Below, one piece after another: positions 1-11,033 of a DNA stretch of 64,000 nt; position 1 is the stretch's first letter, and every line of letters starts with the position of its first letter. The position numbers and the translations under genes are program-made. The notes beneath the pieces are model-generated. The model was not told the origin of the DNA, searched no databases, and saw nothing but the letters and a program-made list of their open reading frames with translations. The stretch is from the NCBI GenBank assembly GCA_963680875.1, contig OY804585.1, forward strand, positions 47,041,414 through 47,105,413, written 5' to 3'. This stretch comes from Bathymodiolus brooksi (lineage: Eukaryota > Mollusca > Bivalvia > Mytilida > Modiolidae).

Positions 1-599
1 CTAAAAAAAATGTCCTGCCGAAACAATTTTTAAAAGAAATTAATTTGTATACAAAAATATAGTTAGATAACATACGTTCTTAAATATATGGTTTTATCAT
101 TTTAAATGTTTCTTTTATTTGTACATATAACTTGATTGTTTTATAGACAAGTATCTTTTATTTCTTAGAGTCTTGTAGGTGTATAATATATAAAATTTGT
201 TTATGCCACGATATGTGAAAGTTGGTGTTAAACACCAATCAATCAATAGAAATCTAAAAATAACAGCAAACTATTTTGATGTTAAAATTTTTTTTCTTCA
301 AAATGTAAACAGAATAATACCAGAAATATTGCTTGGATGAATATTATAATAGTGTTTAGTAATATTCTTTGTCAGTGAATATATTAACTGATTTAATACT
401 GCTCAACTGCACACCAGTTGTGAAAAGAAAGTTTAAAAAAACGGTGATGGTCAACAATTCCACCAATATTCAATCAGTCCACAAAATGAAGAATCACCTC
501 TAACCTTAACTGATCAAACACAAAAAAGGGACTAAGTAGATACTGACTGCAATGATTAATTGATTGATTTAGTCAAAATGAGCTGCAATTTTAACTGCA
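1..599. other. AT-rich stretch without a recognisable gene
   Basis: No open frame or splice-flanked segment looks coding. Apart from a SINE tail at 200-243, the only recognisable part is 575-610, the start of a diverged copy of the roughly 312-bp unit found at 18.0-20.3 kb (shared words: gtcaaaatgagct, ttttaactgca, ctacatggca). Confidence 0.6.
200..243 (+). repeat. Isolated SINE/LINE 3' tail
   Basis: The text GCCACGATATGTGAAAG followed by GGTGTTAAACACCAATC matches the 3' tail of the full SINEs at 15325 and 63117. No head is attached. Confidence 0.7.
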
Positions 600-614
600 T
601 CTACATGGCAATTA

Positions 615-964
615 GGCAACAACCATTTTCTTATCTGGGGGGGGCCTGGGATTTTTTTGAAAAAAATATTTTAATGCCCTAGCTGACCGAAAAAATTTAG
701 ATTTTGCATTGTAGTTGAAAAAAAATTTATGCCGTCACCGACTAGAAAAAAAAATATTGTGCTGCTGAATTTGAGTAGTCAATGTATTGCTTTTATGGAA
801 AAATGTATTTCTGTTCCACATGATAGGAAAACAATTTTTTGCTTTCCTTCTCATGAGAAAAAAATAATTTGACTGAGGAAGGTTCTGAATTTTTTTTTTA
901 CGAGCACAATGAAAATCCCAGCTCCCCCCCCCCCCCCCCCCCAGATAAGAAAATGGTTGTTGCC
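615..964. mobile_element. Tourist/Harbinger-type MITE with TTA target duplication
   Basis: This 350-bp element has inverted ends. The left end, from 615, reads GGCAACAACCATTTTCTTAT followed by a G run and CTGGGATTTT. The right end, to 964, is its reverse complement but with a longer C run of about 19 bases. Both sides are flanked by TTA (612-614 and 965-967), the target type of PIF/Harbinger elements. The surroundings (575-611 and 968-1276) are one diverged copy of the 312-bp unit, so the insertion point is internally supported. Two short overlapping open frames inside read through the homopolymers and are not genes. Confidence 0.75.
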
Positions 965-967
965 TTA

Positions 968-1276
968 GTAACACAACATAGTCCTGGTTTTTTTGTGAAA
1001 TTTTTCTGTTGGCTGATATATACAAATTATGCATATTTTGAGAAAAAGAAATCATATTAAAATCTTCTACTCAGAACCTTTAGCTGAAATGACCTTTGGA
1101 TGACCCCACTTTCAAATTATATGAGACACCCCCACCCTCCATCCAAGATGGCTGCTATTACTATAAGTAGAAATTTCACTAAATGACCAAAAAAAAAAGT
1201 CTTGGCTGAAATTTTCTATGAAATTTAGAAGTCAAATTGAAAACCAGGTAAATGATATACAGGCTCCTGTGATCCG
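968..1276 (+). repeat. Diverged 312-bp unit and 3' end of an AGCTCACC-headed element
   Basis: This continues the repeat interrupted by the MITE at 615. Recognisable words are tttttgtgaaatttttct, aaatcttct, gatggctgctatta and the terminal ccaggtaaatgatatacaggctcctg. The last is the same 3' end as at 20440 and 41410. The head is missing. Confidence 0.7.
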
Positions 1277-1283
1277 TTAGTTA

Positions 1284-1325
1284 AATATTGTTGAAAGTGG
1301 TGTTAAACACCATAACCTAACCCTT
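1284..1325 (+). repeat. SINE/LINE 3' tail followed by AACCCTAA-like end
   Basis: TATTGTTGAAAGTGGTGTTAAACACCATAACCTAACCC is split over this interval. It matches the 3' end of the bivalve SINEs elsewhere in the window. Confidence 0.7.
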
Positions 1326-2095
1326 TAGTTAGATTAGTATTACTTAACCTATTGATGTCATATTCATATTCCGTCTTTGGTATTTATTGTAAATGTGTTA
1401 AATGCTAATAAAATAATATCTATTGTGTATTTGAAAAAAAATCTATTTAAAACAATATCTAACATCTGAATGTGGAAAGTAGGTGTGAGGGGTGGGGATA
1501 CACAGAAAATAGATTTTGTCAAGTAACTTAACTTCAAAGTTTCTCAAAACACCTCTATCAATAAATTTAGAGAAAAAAAACATCTAAAATTGACTTAAGT
1601 TTCATTTTCCTTTTAGTAATATCCTATTATTTGTACTGTCTTAAAGTCTCTTATTTTATGATAAATGCAATTTCTAGACTTAAAGAAATTTGATAATTTT
1701 AACTAGAAGGAAGTATTAGGTGCTTTATATTTTTAAAGTTTTAATGTCTAGGTATATATTAAATAACATCAGATTTTTATGTAACAGTAATGACCTATTG
1801 ACCTCACATGTAAAAATGATTCAGCAGCAAAAGTCATGTGACCTTCTCATCTACAGTAAAACCTTTTTTTTTCTTTTTTTTTTTTCTTTTATTATTGATT
1901 ATCAAAATTTATATTATAACTTTAAAAAAATGGAGGGAGCTGGGTAGCTCCATCCATGTATTTGCATTTTTAAGGAAATGTGTTTTTATTACAGGTAAAG
2001 AACAAATGTTCATTTATTTTATTTTTATTTTAAACTTCCATTACAAAGAAAAAATATTAACTAATAAATAAATAAATGGGTTGTATTTGGTTTAT
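1326..2095. other. No gene seen
   Basis: AT-rich sequence with poly-T tracts (about 1865-1890). Short open frames here are low-complexity and have no splice or start context that I would support. Confidence 0.5.
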
Positions 2096-2096
2096 T

Positions 2097-2205
2097 AGTT
2101 ATGGTGTTTAACGCCACTTTCAACAATATTTCAGTTATATCGTGGCATTCAGTTTTATTGGTGGAGGAAACCGGAGTACACGTAGAAAACCACTGACCTG
2201 TTGTA
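2097..2205 (-). repeat. SINE 3' half, minus strand
   Basis: This is the reverse complement of the SINE core and tail. It carries GGTGTTTAACGCCACTTTC, then the TATATCGTGGCA block, then a GGTGGAGGAAACCGGAGTAC block. The tRNA-like head is absent. Confidence 0.8.
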
Positions 2206-2452
2206 TTTTGTATTGATTTCATATCTTGTTTATTCCAATAAAAACATGCACAGTTACCATTTCTGAGACCCATTGTATAAATCTCACATTGGACTTAAAT
2301 ACTTTGAACCATCTCCCATACATCTCAAGCCTTCTTTTTTTCAGAGAGCCTCTACTTGGGTAGACACATGAAAAAGTCATAGTATTTACTTAATATTGGT
2401 ACATGTAGTCATTTTATTTCCACTACCCTTATACTAGATGATCCTTCCTTTA

Positions 2453-3143
2453 TAGAGTAGCTCATCTGACTAGATAGTCCTGATTTTAAGCTAGCTCCAC
2501 TGACAAGATAATCCTGATTTTAGAGTATCTCCATTGACTAAATAGTCCTGATTTTAGAGTAGCTCATCTGACTAGATAGTCCTGATTTTAGAGTAGCTCA
2601 TCTGACTAGATAGTCCTGATTTTAGAGTAGCTCCATTGACTAAATAGTCCTGATTTTAGAGTAGCTCATCTGACTAGATAGTCCTAATTTTAGAGTAGCT
2701 CATCTGACTAGATAGTCCTGATTTTAGAGTAGCTCCATTGACTAAATAGTGCTGATTTTAGAGTAGCTCCATTGACTAGATAGTCCTGATTTTAGAGTAG
2801 CTCCATTGACTAGATAGTCCTGATTTTAGAGTAGCTCCATTGACTAAATAGTCCTGATTTTAGAGTAGCTCATCTGACTAGATAGTCCTGATTGTAGAGT
2901 AATTCCACTGACTAGACAATCCTGATTTTAGAGAAGCCCATCTGACTAAATAAACCTAATTTTAGAGTAGCTCCATTGACTAGATAGTCCTGATTTTAGA
3001 GTAGCTCATCTGACTAGATAGTCCTGATTGTAGAGTAATTCCACTGACTAGACAATCCTGATTTTAGAGTAGCTCATCTGACAATAAACCTAATTTTAGA
3101 GTAGCTCCATTGACTAGAGAATCCTGGTTTTAGAGTACGTAAC
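2453..3143. repeat. 34-bp minisatellite, about 20 copies
   Basis: The unit is GAGTAGCTCATCTGACTAGA plus TAGTCCTGATTTTA, 34 bp. Two sub-variants alternate: one with CTCATCTGACTAGA and one with CTCCATTGACTAAA. Copies near 2880-3120 are more diverged. Spacers are not unique, so this is not a CRISPR. Confidence 0.9.
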
Positions 3144-3630
3144 TCCACTCATTTAATATTTATTTCACTGTAAAATTGTAGCACTGAGAGAGTAATAAAT
3201 AAATGTCTATGCCATGTGCAGGAATTAACACAGATTTATGTTGTATGGATATACAGATCTTTCTTCAGTTATAATATTAATTACAGATTAATTAATACTT
3301 GATGTTAATGAGTCACAGTGGAATGAGAACTAACAGATGAAAACAATGGTAAGTTTTCTGTTTTGTTAATCATCTTTAGCTTCTTAAATTTTCACTAAAA
3401 CCTAGTAGATATGTCACATGCTTCTACATATATATTACACAAGAAATTCAAGTTTCTTCTCCTTACTGAAATATGTTGAAAGTGGCATTAAATACCATAC
3501 ACCATCAAGTTTCTTCTCTAATTATCATGAATAAGATCACAGGTTATTTTGTACTAAATACCATAAGTTAAATTTGTGTTCCTGCCAAATCAAAAACACT
3601 TTAAAGTGACAGGAAGTCTGGACTTAACAC
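3144..3630. other. No gene seen
   Basis: A strong GTAAGTTTT donor word sits at about 3350, but only a few codons (ATG AAA ACA ATG) precede it after a stop. A SINE-tail remnant lies at 3474-3505. Confidence 0.4.
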
Positions 3631-3757
3631 CTGATTGCATAGGTAGTTGTAATTCCAACTACCATGCAATCACGACCATTGAATGTTATTGATATTGAAA
3701 TATGAATCTACACACACTCAATGGAGATAAAGATACCTTTATTATGTACAATTGTAT
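3631..3757 (-). repeat. 127-bp segment, copy 1 (SINE head plus 5' extension)
   Basis: Nearly identical to 4167-4293. Read on the minus strand it carries the tRNA-like head (GGTAGTTGG...CAACTACC) preceded by a segment with CCATTGA/TCAATGG inverted words. The SINE body is missing here, so this copy is truncated after its head. Confidence 0.7.
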
Positions 3758-3966
3758 TAGTAACAGACGTTAGCCATTTTATTAAGTAGAATAGAATTTG
3801 ATCAGTGTTAAATTGCTGTGTGTAAATATTTTTATCCTCAAATTAATTAAATAAAATACAAAATGTATAAAAAAGTTAAAATTATAAATACATGTATATT
3901 ACTTAAGTATGCATATATTTGATAGTACATAAGCGCATTGCATTACCAGTGACATACTTCAACTTG

Positions 3967-4293
3967 TGTTATTGTGTTTAACGCCACTATCAACAATATT
4001 TTAGTTATATCGTGGCAGTCAGTTTTATTGATGGAGGAAACTGGAGTACTCCAAGAAAACCACAGACCTGTCATAAGTCACTGGCAAACATTTATCACAA
4101 AATATTATATCGAGGACACTTCACCATGAACAGGGTTCGAACTCACAACTTTAGTGATGATAGGCACTGATTGCATAGGTAGTTGTAAATCCAACTACCA
4201 TGCAATCACGACCATTGAATGTTATTGATATTGAAATATGAATCTACACACACTCAATGGAGATAAAGATACCTTTATTATGTACAATTGTAT
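3967..4293 (-). repeat. tRNA-derived SINE, near full length, minus strand
   Basis: On the minus strand it contains the head with GGTAGTTGGATTTACAACT, then a B-box-like GAGTTCGAACCC, then the core with a CTCCAGTTTCCTCC-like block, the CCACGATATAACT block and the GGCGTTAAAC tail. The 5' part at 4167-4293 repeats 3631-3757. Confidence 0.8.
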
Positions 4294-4407
4294 ATGACAA
4301 GGAAGTAGCCCACAATTATAGATGACTCGTGTGTTGTTTATTTTATAAGAAAATATAATTTTATGTATGAAGTCAAAGCGGCTGTTATAATAAAACATAC
4401 GATTTCC

Positions 4408-5056
4408 AGTCAAATCGGCCTCAAAATGAAAGTCAAATCGGCCCCAAAAAATAAAATAAAAAAAAGAATAAATAAATAAAAATTATGTACATTTGTATTA
4501 ATATAAATTAATATTTTTGGTTAATAGATGTAAAATTTAAATTTTATTGATGAGTGGAATCTTTTATTTTCGTATCAATGGTAAACATTTACTGGTACAA
4601 AACACAACTGTACTAGACAGTTTTAATTCTTCAATAATTATAACGTATTGGATGTATTTAATTATTTTGTTGAATAGTGTCCAAACAATTTAAGAAATAT
4701 TTAACTTTGCATGTTGACAATAGTAAACAACAAAAATGGCAGACATCTGATTTCCCGGTCTGAAAAAAGATTGAAACACATTGTTCTTGTTTATAATGCG
4801 CACCCCTCCTGCAAAATAAAGAATTTATGTAAAATCCAGCGCATTATGCACCAGTAATTACAGACATATTATCAAATTAAATAAACAACATAATAGAACA
4901 ATGATTTGATTAGGAATTAAATAAAGAGCACAATTTACAATACATATTATCAAATTAAATAGAAAAACATAATAATACAATGATTTGATCTGGGGTCGAT
5001 TTGACTTGGGGCCGATTTGACTAGGGCCGATTTTGTTTGGGGCCGATTTGACCTGC
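4408..5056. mobile_element. Foldback element with iterated ends
   Basis: The left end has two tandem copies of AGTCAAATCGGCCYCAAA. The right end has about four copies of the inverse, GGGGCCGATTTGACT, with small variants. The interior is AT-rich and non-coding, apart from TA-rich duplicated words such as caaattaaataaacaacataata. No clear target duplication was found. Tandem iteration inside the inverted ends recalls foldback elements rather than simple MITEs. Confidence 0.6.
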
Positions 5057-5566
5057 TACCATACATACAAATTTCCTTCCGTTCTTTTTCATCCGATTTT
5101 CGATTTAACAAAAATCATATCGTATGAACACAAAATTAAAATATCAAATCGAAAAGCCATTTTAAAATAGGATGGCGTCCTATTTTTATCCGACAGTCTG
5201 ATGAGTATCGTATCATGAGAATGGTAAAAGAAATTTGTTTTGATTTTCCAGCAAAAGACTGTTTTCACAAATGAATAAACATATATGGTAAATAAATAAA
5301 ATCTATTTAGGAACCAGAATCTTTAATGTTATTGGGTCTTTCTTCACTTCAGTGCTATAGAGCTGCAATACTTAGCTTTACAGCTGTTCTTTTCTGTTTG
5401 ATTCTCACAATATCATATTCATGACCAGACGACGATATCATATAGTTAACCAATAATGCAAGAATGCTTTCATATTGGATTTTCAGGATTAACTCCTGTT
5501 ATAATTCATATCAATTTTTTTTTCAAGTTTCTGTTAATTGAACATATTTTCGAAATAGAATGGGGG
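5057..5566. other. No gene seen
   Basis: Contains small inverted words around CGATTTTCGATTT / AAATCGAAAAG (5095-5155), but nothing coding. Confidence 0.4.
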
Positions 5567-5725
5567 CTGTCATGCTTGTCATCATATGGTAATTGGATTT
5601 ACAACTGCCTGTGCAATCAGTGCCTATCTCCATTAATGTTGTGAGAACGAATCCGGCTCATGACGATGTGTCCTCGATACAACATTATGTGATAAAGTTT
5701 GTCAGTGACTTGCCTAACCCAACAT
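5567..5725 (+). repeat. SINE 5' half
   Basis: It has the same head and body as the copy at 15325 (TTGGATTTACAACTGCC, GTGCAATCAGTGCCTATC, GTGATAAAGTTTGTCAG) but stops before the core block. Confidence 0.75.
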
Positions 5726-5835
5726 TGAATGGGACGTCGGATTGTGTGAAGTTCAAAATACGTCTTTACCTTTATTTTGGATAACTTCATATACCTGTTT
5801 TGTTGATTTTGTAACCACAATACATTGGTTTAGGG

Positions 5836-5960
5836 TTAGGATTATGGTGTTTAACACCAATTTGAACAATATTTCAGTTATATTGTGGCAATCAGTTTTA
5901 CTGGTGGAGGAAACCAGAGTACCAAGGGAAATCACCGACCTGCCATAATACCTACTTGGT
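5836..5960 (-). repeat. SINE 3' half, minus strand
   Basis: Contains GGTGTTTAACACC, TATATTGTGGCA and GGTGGAGGAAACCAGAG, the reverse of the SINE core and tail. Confidence 0.75.
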
Positions 5961-6150
5961 AGTGGGATTTACATCTACCATAATGTACTTAATACAACCT
6001 TATGTGATTAAGTTTGTCATTGACTTAAGGAGGTCAAGGGTTCTCAGAGTAGTCTTGTTCCATCCACAAATAAAACTGACAGTCATGATATTATAATTTA
6101 CCATTAGATATTGTTGAAAATAGCATTCAAACACCATTCAATTATCATGT
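5961..6150 (+). repeat. Strongly diverged SINE copy
   Basis: The order head (GTAGTGGGATTTACATC), body (TTATGTGATTAAGTTTGTC) and tail (ATATTGTTGAAAATAGC...CACCATTCAA) is kept, but many substitutions make this an old copy. Confidence 0.6.
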
Positions 6151-6403
6151 CCCTTCCATTCGAAAGATTTCTTAAGCATTATAAATGATTCGCCTTCTGG
6201 TTACCAGTGGATGACGATATTTCACCAATCTATTTGAAAATTTAGCTACAGAGAGTGGAGAAATATCCTAATCCCAAGTCTCCTAGTAAGTACTTCACTA
6301 TTTACAAGGCAATACTTTTTATTAAAATTTGAAAAATTTTCCTGAATATCTTATGCAACTCTTTAAAATCAGTAGGTACCAAAAAGTATTTTAGGCAGGT
6401 AAA

Positions 6404-7883
6404 AGTACCTTGTATCACCCCTTATTGAAAGGCCTGTAATCCACTGATAACAGAAGTACCTTGTATCGCCCCTTATTGAAAGGCCTGTAATCCACTGATA
6501 ACAGAAGTACCTTGTATCACCCCTTATTGAAAGGTCTGTAATCCACTGATAACAGAAGTACCTTGTATCACCCCTTATTGAAAGGCCTGTAATTCACTGA
6601 TAACAGAAGTACCTTGTTTCGCCCCTTATTGAAAGGCCTGTAATCCACTGATAACAGAAGTACCTTGTATCGCCCCTTATTGAAAGGCCTGTAATTCACT
6701 GATAATAGAAGTACCTTGTATCGCCCCTTATTGAAAGGCCTGTAATCCACTGATAACAGAAGTACCTTGTATTGCCCCTTATTGAAAGGCCTGTAATCTA
6801 CTGATAACAGAAGTACCTTGTATTGCCCCTTATTGAAAGGCCTGTAATCCACTGATAACAGAAGTACCTTGTATCGCCCCTTATTGAAAGGCCTGTAATC
6901 GACTGATAACAGAAGTACCTTGTATCGCCCCTTATTGAAAGGCCTGTAATCCACTGATAACAGAAGTACCTGATATCGCCTCTTATTGAAAGGCCTGTAA
7001 TCCACTGATAACAGAAGTACCTTGTATCGCCCCTTATTGAAAGGCCTGTAATCCACTGATAACAGAAGTACCTTGTATCGCCCCTTATTGAAAGGCCTGT
7101 AATCCAATGATAACAGAAGTACCTTGTATCACCCCTTATTGAAAGGCCTGTAATCCAGTGATAACAGAAGTACCTTGTATCGCCCCTTATTGAAAGGCCT
7201 GTAATCCACTGATAACAGAAGTACCTTGTATCACCCCTTATTGAAAGGCCTGTAATCCACTGATAACAGAAGTACCTTGTATCGCCCCTTATTGAAAGGT
7301 CTGTAATCCACTGATAACAGAAGTACCTTGTATCGCCCCTTATTGAAAGGTCTGTAATCCACTGATAACAGAAGTACCTTGTATCGCCCCTTATTGAAAG
7401 GCCTGTAATCCACTGATAACAGAAGTACCTGGTATCGCCCCTTATTGAAAGGCCTGTAATCCACTGATAACAGAAGTACCTGGTATCGCCCCTTATTGTA
7501 AGGTCTGTAATCCACTGATAACAGAAGTACCTTGTATCGCCCCTTATTGAAAGGTCTGTAATCCACTGATAACAGAAGTACCTTGTATCGCCCCTTATTG
7601 AAAGGCCTGTAATCCACTGATAACAGAAGTTCCTGGTATCGCCCCTTATTGAAAGGCCTGTAATCCACTGATAACAGAAGTACCTTGTATCGCCCCTTAT
7701 TGAAAGGCCTGTAATCCACTGATAACAGAAGTTCCTGGTATCGCCCCTTATTGAAAGGCCTGTAATCCACTGATAACAGAAGTACCTTGTATCGCCCCTT
7801 ATTGAAAGGCCTGTAATCCACTGATAACAGAAGTACCTTGTATCACCCCTTATTGAAAGGCCTGTAATCCACTGATAACAGAA
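6404..7883. repeat. 51-bp satellite, about 29 copies
   Basis: The unit is 51 bp, with words AAGTACCTTGTATCGCCCC and TTATTGAAAGGCCTGTAATC. Variation is limited to a few positions, such as TATCAC/TATCGC, GGCCTG/GGTCTG and AAGTACCTTG/AAGTTCCTGG. Because 51 is a multiple of 3, stop-free frames run through the array on the minus strand, with an apparent 17-residue repeat up to 370 codons long. I see no start context, splice signal or flanking coding sequence, so I read these frames as by-products of the period. Confidence 0.92.
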
Positions 7884-7910
7884 GGAAGAATCTGTTTCTC
7901 CTGTGACCAA

Positions 7911-8984
7911 GACGTCAAAAATTAAATGTATTTTTCAGTTGATAATTTCCGTCATTAATGACCGTCAAAATGAATTTGGCAGGAATTCTCATGCAGAAAT
8001 TAAACCACGGTAGTGATTAAAAAAAATATTACGAAAATTTAATCTACTTGTTAAACACGCTAGGAATAGGATAAAATAGACAACTCCCAGATAAGGAGAA
8101 CATCATGTATGACAGACAAACACTAATATATTACTTTGGAGGCATGCCACAAACTTTTAAACATGATCTAATAGAAGTTTGTTTTTGAAAATATTTAGTT
8201 TTGACAACTGATGATACCATTTTAGATGATTCAGGTGCTAAAATTCAGATAACATATCGTCCTAAGATTGTTAAACTCTATCACTAGACTGATAGAAGGC
8301 ACATTCTTATATAATTTTGATGTGATGTGATACTGTTGGTCTGTCTTACTGGTTAGGTGGAAATATTAATTTTACTATTGTACTACTTCGAGGGTCAAAA
8401 TGTATTCTTGGAAGTCTGCTTTTTGGGTATTAAATATACAATATCTGTATATTGTTGAAAAATATATAACTTATTTGTACAAGCTTCAGAGACAGGTAGA
8501 AAATCTTTTCTGGCATGTTTTGCAGTGAGTGCAAATAACTTATTTTTGCAGACAATGTATGCATAAGTTTATGTGTTTATCCCAGTGTAATGTCAAAAAG
8601 TCCAAAACAACTGCCAAATGTTACTAAAAAGAGCAGAAACAAGTATCTTTTTATGGTTTTCAAGGGTATTCTCTGTCACATTAATGCTTATACTGTTGCT
8701 GTTTATTTTGTACCAGAAAAGCTTTATTAGGTCCATGTCTGAATAACACTGAAGTTTATATCACCCCTTTATTAGTATGCAAAATCTGACTATTGCAGAG
8801 TAAAAAGGAAATAAATGAATTTAAGGAAATCTATCTTTTGTCCTACAGTGGCTGATCCAGGAGGTGTGTGATGGAACCTCCATTTTACCTGACAAATTGA
8901 AAAAAATACTAGGATAAATTAAAAAAAAATGAAATAGCCTGGAACCCACTTTCTCAACAAGTACTCCCTTTTAAATAAATCTTG
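7911..8984. other. No gene seen
   Basis: AT-rich. A remnant of an interspersed repeat lies at about 8845-8905 (GTGGCTGATCCAGGAGG). No coding signal. Confidence 0.4.
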
Positions 8985-9049
8985 TATAGTCTGTTTGATT
9001 TCAGAAAAAAATTCTTAGAAATCCAGTTTTCAAATCAACATTTATTTTT

Positions 9050-9483
9050 ATGCCCCCGCAATGAAGAGTTGGGGGGGCATATTAATTTACACCCTGTCCG
9101 TCCGTTCGTACGTCCGGATATAGATACATGGTTTGTCCGGCTATCTCCTCCTACAGTTTTGGAGCTACAGCTTTAATATTGTGTAGGATGTTTATACACA
9201 AAATGGAGGTGTGCATGTCCACCGGATTTTGATTTTCTTCAAATATTCTCAAAATGACAGGTAGTTGGAGGGAACATGGTTTGTCTGGCTAACTCCTCCT
9301 ACAGTTTTAGAGCTACAGCTTTAATATTTTGCAGGATGTTTATACACATAATGGAGGTGTGCATGTCCACAGGATTTTGATTGTCAGGCGGGAGCATCAT
9401 TTGTGTCTTACAGACACAGTTCATTTTTAAAAAATCACTCCTAACAAAACAACTTTGTCCATAATTATCAAGTGCGGGGGCAT
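9050..9483. mobile_element. Hairpin-headed element (ATGCCCCCGCA type) inside FB1 left arm
   Basis: It begins with a hairpin (ATGCCCCCGCAATGAAGAG...GGGGGGGCAT), followed by the GTCCGTCCGTTCG word typical of these elements. It has two diverged copies of a unit containing CTCCTCCTACAGTTT, AGAGCTACAGCTTTAATATT and TGTGCATGTCCAC. It ends in TGCGGGGGCAT, the inverse of its start. It interrupts the FB1 arm in a T-rich site without an obvious target duplication. Non-coding. Confidence 0.75.
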
Positions 9484-10387
9484 ACTTCTTTTCTAGTTCT
9501 AGATGTATGATATATACGAACTCTGACAATTAATTTCAAAATTTTTGGTCAATTATTAAAAATGTTACCCATTAGGTCTCTATGTTAATTATATTGTCTG
9601 AAGTGTACAAATCTGGTAGAAGTGAGTACAAATAACAGATTGTACCATGTGACATAGGACATTTAAATATTAAAGGCCATCAATAGCAATTGACTCACCT
9701 TAATGGTCAGTTTATGAGTAGTCTTTTAATATTTGAATGTCCTATGTCACATGGTACAATGAAATATACATTGAAAGCACATGTCTGTTATTTTATTTTG
9801 ATGGTTGGGCTCTTACATTATTTGTACTCACTCCATGCAGATTTTTACACTTCAGAAAATATAATTAACATAGAGACCTAATGGGTAACTTTTTTTATCC
9901 CCTCGCCAATGAAGTTGCATAGGGATATAGTAACGCTACTTATCCCCTCGCCAACGAAGTTGCAAAAGGATATAGTAACGCTTCCATCCTTCCGTAACAT
10001 CCTTGTGAACACTCTAGAATCAACATCCTTCAATGGATTTTGACCAAACTTGGTACATACTTAGTCCTGAGGAGAGTCTGGAACCCTATTGATTTTCAAG
10101 GTCATAGGTCAAAGGCCAAGGTCACAGGGTCTAATTATTACCGCATAACATCCTTGTGAACACTAGAATCAACATCCTTCAATGGATTTTGACCAAACTT
10201 GGTACATACTTAGTCCTTAGGAGAGTCTGGAACCCTATTGATTTTCAAGGTCATAGGTCAAAGGTCAATGTCACCGGGTCAAATTTTTACCACGTAACAT
10301 CCTTGTGAACACTCTAGAATCAGCATCCTTCAATGGATTTTGAACAAACTTGGTACATGCTTAGTCCTTAAGAGAATCTGGAACCCT

Positions 10388-11033
10388 CAGGGGTTAAAAA
10401 TCTTGGACCACCTCACTAGTCCAGGGCTAGCATACTCCCAAATATTACTAGCCCGAATCTATGAACCACTAGTCCTGGTCAATGCCGTGATTTCATGAAT
10501 CCGACTTGCAGACTTGAACCATTGTACAACATGTACAATGTATATTAGTTTAACTATCTTTCTTTTCAGATCTGGTATTGTGTTTTATTTTCACATACTT
10601 TCCACAGTTCAGGTCACTGTAAGGCCAAAAAAAATATGTGTGTTTACGGTCGACAATAATTTTTTTTTTACTATCGGCAAAATCGGAAATAGTCGTTCCC
10701 GGTTCCGGAATCCGATTCTGGTATTTCATTTTCAAAATTTCCGGTGAGCCGTCATTTGTTGAAGCTGTGTTTTATGACGAGTTATGCAGTTTTTCTTCCT
10801 TCTTTGCTCTCAATTTCGACAAAAAGCTAGCGGTTGAATAAATAAAACATTGCTTCTGATTAAACAACATATAACATATATGAATATAAGTAGATACGTG
10901 AATATTGACAAGTTTATCAATATCCAATATATTTTTTTACTAGCCCGTCGGGCATACAGCTGATTATTTCAGCTTGCCCAAATGTGGAAATTACTAGCCC
11001 TGGGTGTCGGGCTAGTGGATTTTTTAACCCCTG
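10388..11033. mobile_element. CAGGGG-ended (hAT-like) element with 6-bp duplication
   Basis: The ends are CAGGGGTTAAAAATC and its near inverse TTTTTTAACCCCTG, and both have ACTAGCCC-type subterminal words. AACCCT flanks both sides (10382-10387 and 11034-11039). The neighbouring uninterrupted repeat unit reads GGAACCCTATTG, which confirms the duplication. TIRs starting CAGGG are hAT-like, but the classic hAT duplication is 8 bp, so the assignment is tentative. The interior is non-coding and holds a truncated MITE. Confidence 0.8.
10619..10868 (+). mobile_element. Truncated copy of the GGCC-ended MITE
   Basis: Closely matches 49812-50092 (words ATATGTGTGTTTACGGTC, TATCGGCAAAATCGGAAATA, CGACAAAAAGCTAGCGGTTG). 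It lacks the right end. It lies inside the CAGGGG element, which makes four nested levels. Confidence 0.8.

Noticed and set aside
1284..1325. AACCCTAACCC words as interstitial telomere repeats
   Set aside because: Only one or two units each, always directly after a SINE tail; they are part of the SINE 3' end.
2453..3143. Regular 34-bp repeats that might suggest a CRISPR array
   Set aside because: The units abut directly, with no unique spacers, in a eukaryotic genome. It is a minisatellite.
6798..7910. A 370-codon minus-strand frame with a 17-residue repeat
   Set aside because: It is a read-through of the 51-bp satellite; two further frames are open for the same reason, and no promoter, splice site or conserved domain accompanies it.
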